In this document: positions 1 through 5,990 of the stretch, one piece after another
Layout: each line of letters begins with the position of its first letter
Position numbering within the stretch: position 1 is the first letter of the stretch
Origin: an uncultured archaeon
GTDB taxonomy: Archaea; Thermoproteota; Nitrososphaeria; Conexivisphaerales; CALBHZ01
Assembly: GCA_937892815.1 (NCBI GenBank)
Contig: CALBHZ010000072.1
Coordinates: 1-14,137, forward strand
DNA length: 14,137 nucleotides
Direction: 5' to 3'
Program-made: the position numbers and the translations under genes
Notes under the pieces: model-generated
The model's input: only the letters and a program-made list of their open reading frames with translations
What the model was told of the DNA's origin: nothing
The model's database searches: none

Positions 1-309
1 AGCAGAAACGGTATAGCCATAGTAGCGTTTCAAATTCCAGGAACGCCTGGGAGGGATTTACTTGATAGAAAGATCATTTATGTAAACGGTAAAAAGGTGA
101 AGGTCAAAGCAGAAGTTGAACGCTTTGACCTCTCATCTCATTCTGGAAGGAAGGAGCTTTTAAGGATGTTTAAGGAGGATATAAAGGGCTCTCCTATGGT
201 AATGATAGTACATGGTGAAAAGGAGAATTGTGAAAGATTATCGAGAGATTTAAAGGAGCTAGGCTACGATACGATAGTTCCTGAAAGAGGTGATATCATT
301 GAAATATAG
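1..309 (+). CDS. C-terminal end of a beta-CASP metallo-beta-lactamase ribonuclease (partial)
   Basis: The frame is open from the first base, so the gene begins upstream of the window; about 102 residues are visible. The segment FQIPGTPGRDLL followed by a short beta-rich stretch and then RFDLSSHSGRKELL matches the end of the beta-CASP domain and the RNA-metabolising metallo-beta-lactamase (RMMBL) domain; the Ser-His in FDLSSHSG aligns with the conserved histidine of that motif. Proteins of this family are zinc-dependent RNA endo- or 5'-exonucleases (archaeal CPSF73/RNase J relatives). The catalytic HxHxDH motif lies outside the window, so the subfamily cannot be told. The stop codon overlaps the start region of the next gene, which suggests co-transcription with the archaemetzincin gene. 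Confidence 0.8.
   Translation, partial: SRNGIAIVAFQIPGTPGRDLLDRKIIYVNGKKVKVKAEVERFDLSSHSGRKELLRMFKEDIKGSPMVMIVHGEKENCERLSRDLKELGYDTIVPERGDIIEI
287..294 (+). promoter_or_regulatory. Ribosome binding site that decides the archaemetzincin start
   Basis: GAGGTGAT is a full match to the archaeal anti-Shine-Dalgarno sequence and sits 4 nt ahead of a TTG codon at 299. A GTG at 290 lies inside the site itself and has no such site in front of it. The TTG is therefore the likelier start. Confidence 0.7.
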
Positions 310-823
310 AGGTACTATACTAATAAAACAGCTTGGAAAGATCCCAATGCCTCCATCTAAACCCTTAGTTTCGGCAGCATCTCTCTACGTTCTAAAAACC
401 ATATACGATACTACGCCCGAACCTTTAGAGAAATTCGAAATAGATGAAAAGAGGAATCAATACGATGCTTCAAGGATACTGAGCAGGCTTACTTCTAAGA
501 GCGAGCTGGAAGGGGTGGACTACGTACTATATGTAATGGGAGAGGATTTATTCGTGGGAAAGTTTAACTTCGTATTTGGTGTAGCTCTTCCATCTTTCAA
601 GATAGCGTTACTATCTACTTATAGGCTAAGCATGAATGCTGGATGGAAGCTTTATGAAGAGAGGATCTTTAAGGAAGCCGCTCATGAAATAGGTCATTTA
701 ATGGGGCTTGAGCATTGTTACAACTCCAACTGTATAATGAGCTTCGCCAATAGCATCTTAGATGTTGATCGAAAGCTTCCCATACTGTGCCCTGATTGTA
801 TGAAAAAGATAGGACTAATCTAG
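299..823 (+). CDS. amzA: Archaemetzincin, zinc metalloprotease
   Basis: Predicted cytosolic zinc-dependent peptidase of about 174 residues, the usual size for archaemetzincins. Counted from the TTG start, the catalytic motif HEIGHLMGLEHC begins near residue 129 (three zinc-binding histidines and the general-base Glu). It is followed by the family hallmark C-x4-C-x-M (last Cys near 145, Met near 147) and a CPDC pair near 164-167. Together these give the diagnostic pattern HExxHxxGxxHC-x4-CxM...CxxC with nothing missing. Physiological substrates are unknown for the family. The start is set at TTG 299 on the ribosome binding site; GTG 290 would add three residues. It overlaps the preceding nuclease gene and is 6 nt ahead of the presenilin-like gene, consistent with one transcript. 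Confidence 0.92.
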   Translation: MKYRGTILIKQLGKIPMPPSKPLVSAASLYVLKTIYDTTPEPLEKFEIDEKRNQYDASRILSRLTSKSELEGVDYVLYVMGEDLFVGKFNFVFGVALPSFKIALLSTYRLSMNAGWKLYEERIFKEAAHEIGHLMGLEHCYNSNCIMSFANSILDVDRKLPILCPDCMKKIGLI

Positions 824-829
824 CTGAGC

Positions 830-1573
830 ATGAAAAGGGTATTAAGCTTAATTACATTGATACTAACCGTTCAGACCATCTCGATCTTCTTTTCGTACTA
901 TACGTGGAGAATTTACTCAACAGAACTGTACGTGGTTTCCTCCAACCCGTCAACCTCAATTTATTTTGGCTTCCTTCTTTCGTTAATTCCTATCTCCTTC
1001 AGCTTCTTAATGATTAAGCTACTTAAACTCAAGGCTTTCAAGTTAGTACTCGCTATTATACAGTCTTTGGTAATAAGCACGTGGCTTTTCCTAATTATCT
1101 TTCCCACGAGTCACTTTTGGGCTTCATTAATCTCAATAGTGTGTCTTCCCCTCTTTGTTTCGCTAATGTTACTGAATAACCTCGAAATTAGAAAGGTAAT
1201 AACGGTGATCTTCTCCGCTTCTTCATCTACGTTATTAGCAATTACCCTTCCCTTATACGCTATATTGATTCTTTCATTAGTTCTAGCTGCATTTGATGTA
1301 TACCTAGTATTCAAAGGTCCGTTATCCAAAGGCGCTCCTCGGCTATCTCTTACGGTTAACCTGTCGGATATTACGATAGGTGTAGGAGATCTAATCTTCT
1401 ATTCGCTAATTCCGATATCAATAATGATGCACAAGGGAGTAATGGAAATGTTCATTGCTTGCCTTTTAATTAACGTTGGAGCCGCGATCTCAGTACATTT
1501 GTTAAGCAGAAGGGAAACACTGCCAGGACTTCCCATTCCCCTTTTGTTATGCCTTCCTCTCTTTTTCAGTTAA
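830..1573 (+). CDS. Presenilin/signal-peptide-peptidase-like intramembrane aspartyl protease
   Basis: A 247-residue protein that is almost wholly hydrophobic, with about nine predicted membrane helices (roughly 3-24, 43-63, 71-92, 97-116, 121-139, 141-162, 178-200, 204-225 and 231-247). The signature residues fall where the presenilin fold puts them: an FD pair at 155-156 in helix 6, GVGD at 184-187 followed by FYS in helix 7, and PGLP at 232-235 opening helix 9. The two aspartates (156 and 187) would be the catalytic pair. Two motifs deviate from the commonest form: FD replaces YD, and PGL replaces PAL. Function is inferred to be cleavage of transmembrane segments or leftover signal peptides. 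It follows archaemetzincin by 6 nt and its stop overlaps the convergent eL38 gene by 4 nt. Family identity is fairly sure; activity and substrate are not. Confidence 0.8.
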   Translation: MKRVLSLITLILTVQTISIFFSYYTWRIYSTELYVVSSNPSTSIYFGFLLSLIPISFSFLMIKLLKLKAFKLVLAIIQSLVISTWLFLIIFPTSHFWASLISIVCLPLFVSLMLLNNLEIRKVITVIFSASSSTLLAITLPLYAILILSLVLAAFDVYLVFKGPLSKGAPRLSLTVNLSDITIGVGDLIFYSLIPISIMMHKGVMEMFIACLLINVGAAISVHLLSRRETLPGLPIPLLLCLPLFFS

Positions 1574-1764
1574 TACTCCTTTATAGGAGCTTTAACCGTT
1601 TTAAGGAGCTTTTCCGCTTCCGTCTCATCCGTTACATACGTGTATAACATCCTCTTTAGCCTTGCCTTAATTTTTACATAATCCTTCCGTTTAACAACCC
1701 TTACCTCTATGGCCTTTTCGAGGAGTTCTTTAAAGGTCTTTGCATCGAATACCTGTCTGGGCAT
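1570..1764 (-). CDS. rpl38e: Large-subunit ribosomal protein eL38
   Basis: A 64-residue basic protein starting MPRQVFDAKTFKELLEKA and continuing with a Lys/Arg-rich stretch VKRKDYVKIKARLKRMLYTY, the recognisable pattern of eukaryote/archaea-type eL38. The length is right for the family. eL38 is found in the TACK and Asgard branches and is generally absent from euryarchaea, so it helps place the organism. It is a structural component of the 50S subunit. The gene lies just downstream of the TrmB regulator on the same strand but has its own likely TATA box and a leaderless start, so it need not depend on that gene for expression. Confidence 0.9.
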   Translation of the reverse strand: MPRQVFDAKTFKELLEKAIEVRVVKRKDYVKIKARLKRMLYTYVTDETEAEKLLKTVKAPIKEY

Positions 1765-1783
1765 CTCGGAAAACCGTAAAGCG

Positions 1784-1797
1784 ATTTAACTTTAAAA
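1784..1797 (-). promoter_or_regulatory. Probable TATA box for eL38 (leaderless mRNA)
   Basis: On the minus strand the segment TTTTAAAGTTAAAT is centred about 28 nt ahead of the eL38 ATG at 1764. That spacing places the transcription start at or next to the ATG. No ribosome binding site is seen, as expected for a leaderless message. The element overlaps the last codons of the TrmB gene. Confidence 0.5.
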
Positions 1798-3003
1798 TCT
1801 TTCGTGTTCCTCGAACACAGTCCAGGGGACTTTCAGTTGTATTATTTGATTGCTTCCCTCGGATAGCCTACTTATAATCCTCAGCTCTTTACCAATGCTT
1901 CTTAAGTAGCCAACGAAAGCAAGCATCCAGAGAGAATATGGCAATTTACCTTCTTCATTCCACTCAATCATCATCATCTTAGTTATATTATCGTACCTGA
2001 CTTTCCCTCTCCCCTCTAGGGAAGAAGCTATTAACTCTGACCATGCGGATAAAGCGGTATCACCCCTTATGTTGAATAGGTGGCTAGATATAGCCGAAGT
2101 CATCTTTTCGTACATTCTCTGTCCAATCCTCCACAGTTCTTCTTCAGAAAGCTCATCAAAAACAGCCTCAACGAAGAACCTATAGAGAGGAGAATCTCCC
2201 TTTAAGAAGGGGAGCTCCTCGGCCATTCCGATACTCATTAACCTCATGTACTGGGATAGATCTACGGCCATTTCAACCGATGATAAGAATATATACCTCT
2301 CAATTAAGGTAACTATCTCGGGCATTTTTATGAAATATCCAATACCGCTTCCGCTATCTACAATAAGCAGCAATTTGTCATCAACCATAAAGATGTTCCT
2401 ACCATCTATTACCGGTCCTACTTTAAACGAGAAGGGCAATTTTCCTCCTTCTACAACGCTTTCCTGATCCTTGTAGGATAGCACTATTTTAACATCAACA
2501 TCGGTGAGGAGGAGTGTTAATATGTGGGAAGTGAGATCTTGTAATAGCTTTAAGCCCCAATTATCAATCAAGGCGTGGAAGTAACCCCTAGTGTTCTCGA
2601 TCATCTCCCTTAACTTGTTAACAACCGATTCTGGATATATCATTTGAAAACTTCCTTCCTCAACCTTAATAGTAGCTACCCTCGTCTTTCCATACTCTTT
2701 TACTTTAAGGAGGGCGTCTTTTAGAGCCTTAAGTCTCTTTTCCTCCATTTCAATGATCTTTCCCATAGACGCTTCAAAGCTCAAAGGTCTACATTTAAGG
2801 GGCTTACCGAAGGTTTCTAAAAGGCCCTTCCTCTTCAATCCCTTGATGGCTTCATATACCTTGGTTCTAGGAACGCCGGTCTCCTTAGCAATCTCACTTA
2901 CCTTCATTGGACCGTTTGATAGTAAGGAAAGGTATACCCTAGCTTCATACTCCGTAAGTCCGAATTCTCTTAAGGAAGCGATTAAATCCCTAGCTTCGCT
3001 CAT
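1792..3003 (-). CDS. TrmB-family transcriptional regulator, divergent from the ESCRT-III genes
   Basis: A 403-residue protein. Residues about 8-75 form a winged helix-turn-helix of the TrmB type: LREFGLTEYEARVYLSLL, then VSEIAKETGVPRTKVYEAIKGLKRKGLL as the recognition region. A charged, probably coiled-coil linker (about 80-105) follows, then an alpha/beta region to about 255 resembling the effector part of TrmB proteins. A further 140 or so residues, rich in Trp, Met and Tyr, are ones I cannot assign, so the protein is longer than a simple TrmB regulator. No membrane segments. TrmB proteins usually sense sugars, but nothing here links this one to sugar genes. Its divergent position and the palindromic array in the shared intergenic region suggest it controls itself and the ESCRT-III/Vps4 genes; that is inference. 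Its ATG has an AAGGT-type ribosome binding site about 8 nt upstream. Confidence 0.8.
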   Translation of the reverse strand: MSEARDLIASLREFGLTEYEARVYLSLLSNGPMKVSEIAKETGVPRTKVYEAIKGLKRKGLLETFGKPLKCRPLSFEASMGKIIEMEEKRLKALKDALLKVKEYGKTRVATIKVEEGSFQMIYPESVVNKLREMIENTRGYFHALIDNWGLKLLQDLTSHILTLLLTDVDVKIVLSYKDQESVVEGGKLPFSFKVGPVIDGRNIFMVDDKLLLIVDSGSGIGYFIKMPEIVTLIERYIFLSSVEMAVDLSQYMRLMSIGMAEELPFLKGDSPLYRFFVEAVFDELSEEELWRIGQRMYEKMTSAISSHLFNIRGDTALSAWSELIASSLEGRGKVRYDNITKMMMIEWNEEGKLPYSLWMLAFVGYLRSIGKELRIISRLSEGSNQIIQLKVPWTVFEEHERF

Positions 3004-3049
3004 TTTTACGACCTTCTTTTTAATCTACTCTAATAACAAAGGTCGACAG

Positions 3050-3060
3050 TTTTTCTATAC
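3050..3060 (-). promoter_or_regulatory. Candidate TATA box for the TrmB gene
   Basis: On the minus strand GTATAGAAAAA lies about 50 nt ahead of the ATG at 3003. It would give a transcript start near 3030 and a leader of about 25 nt that includes the AAGGT ribosome binding site. The palindromic array begins about 16 nt upstream of it. Assigned by eye only. Confidence 0.35.
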
Positions 3061-3075
3061 AACTTCCTCAATATT

Positions 3076-3123
3076 TGTAACTCTATCTGGCTGTAACTGA
3101 AGTTACAACTAAAGAGAGTTACA
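3076..3123. promoter_or_regulatory. Nested four-half-site operator between the TrmB gene and the ESCRT-III genes
   Basis: An inner perfect inverted repeat, TGTAACT-GA-AGTTACA (3092-3107), sits inside an outer perfect inverted repeat, TGTAACTCT (3076-3084) and AGAGTTACA (3115-3123). Both have exactly the same centre, between bases 3099 and 3100. Adjacent half-sites on each side are shifted by 16 bp, about one and a half helical turns. The array occupies the middle of the 164-bp divergent intergenic region. Such symmetry is typical of cooperative binding by two dimers of a repressor or activator. The divergent TrmB-type protein is the obvious candidate, but the sequence cannot show which protein binds. 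Confidence 0.7.
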
Positions 3124-3167
3124 GAATCGATAAGGCCTCTTTTACGATAGTTCCAAGTGGTGGTAAA

Positions 3168-3806
3168 ATGTCCGAGTTCGTTAAAAAGTGGTCTAGAGAT
3201 GAAGGAACAACCTTTAGAAGGAGGGTTAAGGAGGCAATAAGGCCTGCCGGTCCTCTTAAACCTAGGATTGAACAGGCCGTGAGACAAATCCAAATACAGA
3301 TATCCAAGCTGGAAGCGACGGCAAATAGGTTAAAGGAGAGAGATACCACTCTTTTCAATAAAGTAGTAGCTAGCATTCAAAAGCACGATATGCAGCATGC
3401 AAGCATCTATGCAAATGAGTTAGCGGAAATTCGAAAGATGTACAAGATGGTAAATCAGGCTAAGGTGGCTTTAGAACAAATAGTGTTAAGGCTCAACACC
3501 GCAACCGAGCTTGGCGACATAGTCGTAACGCTTGCTCCTGCTATGGCCGTAATTAAGTCGGTCAAGTCCGGATTAGTGCAAGTAATGCCAGAGGCCGAGA
3601 GAGAGATAGGCGAAATAAGCAGCTTACTAAGCAGCATACTAGTAGATGCCGGACAATTAGGAGGTGTCACCTTGAACTTCGAAGCTGCAAACGAGGATGC
3701 AGAGCGCATATTAGCGGAAGCCTCAGCGGTAGCAGAGCAAAAGATGAAGGAAAAGTTCCCAGAGCTACCTGGACTAGGAGAACCCACCAGCAGTCAAACT
3801 CAATAA
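3168..3806 (+). CDS. ESCRT-III (Snf7/CdvB-type) protein without winged-helix tail
   Basis: A 212-residue, mostly helical, charged protein. Residues about 28-150 carry the ESCRT-III core: a long basic first helix pair (about 30-75), then YANELAEIRKMYKMV (81-95), a conserved spot of archaeal ESCRT-III proteins. An Ala-rich, acidic region follows to about 195. The protein ends with a proline motif FPELPGLGEP (197-206) resembling a MIM2 element, the peptide that binds the MIT domain of Vps4/CdvC. It lacks the C-terminal winged helix of the neighbouring CdvB, so it resembles the CdvB1/B2/B3 class of paralogues. The inferred role is a membrane-constricting filament subunit in cell division or vesicle release. 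The ATG has GTGGTGGT just upstream. Seven Ts follow the stop, so it may be transcribed partly apart from the next two genes. Confidence 0.85.
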   Translation: MSEFVKKWSRDEGTTFRRRVKEAIRPAGPLKPRIEQAVRQIQIQISKLEATANRLKERDTTLFNKVVASIQKHDMQHASIYANELAEIRKMYKMVNQAKVALEQIVLRLNTATELGDIVVTLAPAMAVIKSVKSGLVQVMPEAEREIGEISSLLSSILVDAGQLGGVTLNFEAANEDAERILAEASAVAEQKMKEKFPELPGLGEPTSSQTQ

Positions 3807-3809
3807 ATC

Positions 3810-3816
3810 TTTTTTT
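3810..3816 (+). terminator. T-run terminator candidate after the first ESCRT-III gene
   Basis: Seven consecutive Ts begin 4 nt after the stop codon, with no clear hairpin ahead of them, the usual form of archaeal transcription terminators. With the separate operator-like site further on, it suggests that this gene and the following cdvB-cdvC pair can be transcribed as two units. Confidence 0.4.
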
Positions 3817-3868
3817 GCATAAAGAAGCGTTAAACATCTTTGTTAAAAGATTATGACTTGCCCTTTTG

Positions 3869-3884
3869 AATAACTCTAGTTAAG
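3869..3884. promoter_or_regulatory. Second copy of the operator core ahead of cdvB
   Basis: AATAACT-CT-AGTTAAG has the same core (TAACT, two bases, AGTTA) and the same half-site spacing as the inner palindrome at 3092-3107. It ends about 26 nt ahead of the cdvB ATG and overlaps the region where a TATA box would lie (a weak TTTTGAATA at 3864-3872). No good outer half-sites are present; the left one is only a partial match (TATGACT at 3852). Probably a single-dimer site of the same regulator. Confidence 0.5.
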
Positions 3885-3910
3885 ATTAAAGAAAATGGGG
3901 GGCTGGCCCG

Positions 3911-4726
3911 ATGAAGTTTAGTCTTTTCGGTTCTAAAAAGGATGACCTAAGGGCCAAAATAGACCCCGCTATAAGGAAGCTTGAAGTTTATAGAAGGGAG
4001 ATTCTAACTTTAAAAAAGAGAATTGAAGAAAGGAGAGAAAGGCTTTTTATGAGTATAGTTAGAAGCCTCCAAAACAATGAAAGAGAAAAGGCGACAGTTT
4101 ACGCTAATGAACATACTGAAGTTAAAAAGATAATTAGGGTCCTTAATGCTTGCGATATAGCTTTATCCCAAATTATCGTAAGGTTAGAAAGTATAAGAGA
4201 TGTAGGAGAAGCTATGAGGCAAATAGATGGCGCCTTCAAGATCGCCAAAGGTTTAAGTAGGGAGCTCATAAACCTACCTCAAGAGCTTTCTGAAACTACA
4301 AATAAGTTGCAAGACGAGCTCATCCAAATCATGTCCGAACTGGGACAGCTCTCACCTACAGTCTCAATCGCTGTTTCCGAATACGATACCGAGGATATAA
4401 TTAGGGAGGCCATGCAATACGTAGAAGAGAAAGCTAGGTCTTCATTTCCAGAACCTATATCTATCCCGCCAGCCCCCCAATTGATAAATCAAGCTAAGCT
4501 TTTAGCGTCAGGAGATAGCTTAAGGGAGGAACCCTTCACTATGGAGCTTTACAGCGTTCCCTCTGGAGATTTAGAGAAGAAATTGTTTAATTTCATATCT
4601 TCTCATGATGGAAGAGTTAACGTTCATGATATAGCTAGACATCTACGCATATCAGTTGATGATGCTGAAAAAATCCTCGTGAAATTGGTTCGTGAGGGCA
4701 AGCTTAGAGTTAAAGATATGAGGTGA
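3911..4726 (+). CDS. cdvB: CdvB, ESCRT-III protein with C-terminal winged helix
   Basis: A 271-residue protein. A short basic N-terminus (KFSLFGSKKDD) is followed by the ESCRT-III helical core (about 15-145). This includes a strongly charged coiled-coil first hairpin and ATVYANEHTEVKKIIRVL (61-78), homologous to the same spot in the upstream paralogue. A proline-rich linker FPEPISIPPAP (179-189) resembles a MIM2 peptide for the MIT domain of CdvC. Residues about 218-271 form a small winged-helix domain (LEKKLFNFISSHDGRVNVHD...). In Sulfolobus CdvB the equivalent tail binds CdvA; no cdvA lies in this window. The inferred role is ring- or filament-forming subunit at the division site. A G-run (GGGGGG at 3896-3901) about 9 nt upstream is the only ribosome-binding candidate. 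The gene ends 4 nt before cdvC, so the two form an operon. Confidence 0.92.
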   Translation: MKFSLFGSKKDDLRAKIDPAIRKLEVYRREILTLKKRIEERRERLFMSIVRSLQNNEREKATVYANEHTEVKKIIRVLNACDIALSQIIVRLESIRDVGEAMRQIDGAFKIAKGLSRELINLPQELSETTNKLQDELIQIMSELGQLSPTVSIAVSEYDTEDIIREAMQYVEEKARSSFPEPISIPPAPQLINQAKLLASGDSLREEPFTMELYSVPSGDLEKKLFNFISSHDGRVNVHDIARHLRISVDDAEKILVKLVREGKLRVKDMR

Positions 4727-4728
4727 TC
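4720..4728 (+). promoter_or_regulatory. Ribosome binding site of cdvC spanning the cdvB stop
   Basis: GAGGTGATC includes the TGA stop of cdvB (4724-4726) and ends 2 nt before the cdvC ATG. A terminating ribosome would uncover or directly hand over the site, which indicates translational coupling of cdvB and cdvC. Confidence 0.6.
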
Positions 4729-4730
4729 AT

Positions 4731-5912
4731 ATGACCCATCAAGCTGCTCGAGAATTAGAAGAGGCGGCAAGTCGGTATGCTAATGAAGCTATTAGGCTAG
4801 ATAGTCAAGGAAGCTATCCTCAAGCGATAATGATGTATCAACGGGCTATCACTACCCTAATGAAGCTCGTACAGTTGTACCCGGATTACAAGCTCAATCA
4901 AATTTACCTACAGAGAGCTATGGCTTATCAAGAGAGGATAAAGGCCCTTCAAGCTGCCCGAGGAATCCTACCTCCTCCAGAAGAAGAGGAGGTAGGGGTA
5001 TCCGTATCTAATAAACCGGGAATGGTTGAAACGTTAAAAGCTTCTTTCGAAGATTTAGTAATAAGGGAGAAACCGGACGTGAAATTTGATGAAGTAATCG
5101 GACTTGAAGATGCTAAGAGAGCTCTCCAAGAAGCCATTATATTTCCCTATAAGAGACCCGATCTATTCCCTCTAGGATGGCCTAGAGGGATACTCCTATA
5201 CGGACCTCCTGGATGTGGTAAAACCATGTTAGCGGCAGCGACGGCTGCTGAAATCGACGGATATTTCATCTCCGTTGATGCAGCTAGTATAATGAGCAAA
5301 TGGTTAGGGGAGGCGGAGAAAAACGTAGCTAAGTTGTTTAAAACGGCTAGGGAGCTTCTGAAAAACAATAAACCGGTAATTATCTTTATAGACGAAGTTG
5401 ACTCGTTATTTGGTACGAGATCACAAGAGGTAGGAGGGGAGGTTAGAGTTAGAAATCAGTTCCTGAAGGAGATGGACGGCTTAGCGGATAAGGGGAAAAA
5501 GCTCCAGCTTTACGTCATGGCGGCCACAAATAAACCTTGGTCTTTAGACTACGCCTTTTTAAGAAGATTCGAAAAGAGGATTTTCGTTCCATTACCCGAT
5601 GTAAACGCTAGGAAGAAAATGTTCGAGCTCTACACTCAACCTCTGACTCTAGATGAGGATATAAGGTTAGACGAGCTAGCTAAGTATACGGAAGGCTATT
5701 CAGGAAGCGATATTAAGGATATATGTCAAGCGGTTCAACTTAAGGTAGTAAGGGAATTGTTTGAAAGCGGAAAGGCGCTTGAACCTGGAAGTAAGACGAG
5801 GCCTATTACCATGAACGACTTTAAAGAAGTTCTTAGAATTAGAAAGCCTAGCGTGAGTAGAGAGATGTATATGACATATATGAAGTGGAGCGAAAAATTC
5901 AAAGCTCTTTAA
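4731..5912 (+). CDS. cdvC: CdvC, Vps4-type AAA ATPase
   Basis: A 393-residue ATPase that remodels or disassembles ESCRT-III filaments. Residues about 3-75 form an MIT three-helix domain, the part that binds MIM peptides of ESCRT-III proteins. A linker with a proline/glutamate patch (PPPEEEE) leads to the AAA core (about 105-345). This contains Walker A GPPGCGKT (158-165), the pore-loop residues KWLGE (190-194), Walker B IIFIDE (217-222), sensor-1 AATNKP (264-269), and the arginine-finger region FLRRFEKR (276-283). A small helical lid and a C-terminal helix (about 375-393) end the protein. All ATPase residues are present, so it should be active. It is the last gene of the cdvB-cdvC unit, coupled by an overlapping ribosome binding site. 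Size and domain order match Sulfolobus CdvC. Confidence 0.95.
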   Translation: MTHQAARELEEAASRYANEAIRLDSQGSYPQAIMMYQRAITTLMKLVQLYPDYKLNQIYLQRAMAYQERIKALQAARGILPPPEEEEVGVSVSNKPGMVETLKASFEDLVIREKPDVKFDEVIGLEDAKRALQEAIIFPYKRPDLFPLGWPRGILLYGPPGCGKTMLAAATAAEIDGYFISVDAASIMSKWLGEAEKNVAKLFKTARELLKNNKPVIIFIDEVDSLFGTRSQEVGGEVRVRNQFLKEMDGLADKGKKLQLYVMAATNKPWSLDYAFLRRFEKRIFVPLPDVNARKKMFELYTQPLTLDEDIRLDELAKYTEGYSGSDIKDICQAVQLKVVRELFESGKALEPGSKTRPITMNDFKEVLRIRKPSVSREMYMTYMKWSEKFKAL

Positions 5913-5933
5913 ACCGATCTCATAAAAGCGATG

Positions 5934-5944
5934 TTTTTATAAAT
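5934..5944 (+). promoter_or_regulatory. TATA box for the nucleotidyltransferase gene
   Basis: TTTTTATAAAT is a near-consensus archaeal TATA element centred about 50 nt ahead of the TTG start at 5991, so the transcript would begin near 5965 with a leader of about 25 nt holding a weak AAAAGGG ribosome binding site. Its T-run could also help end transcription from cdvC. Confidence 0.5.
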
Positions 5945-5990
5945 TCAGGTTTTTGTATGAAATACCAAGTAATTCAAAAGGGCTTAAACC

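Noticed and set aside
290..298. GTG 290 as the start of archaemetzincin
   Set aside because: This GTG lies within the GAGGTGAT ribosome binding site that serves TTG 299, and it has no site of its own upstream.
796..1017. 73-residue plus-strand open frame
   Set aside because: It lies in another frame across the end of archaemetzincin and the start of the presenilin-like gene, with no ribosome binding site and no recognisable motif.
3030..3376. Two minus-strand open frames over the control region and the first ESCRT-III gene
   Set aside because: They are antisense to a clear gene and to the palindromic region, overlap each other and have no protein-family features.
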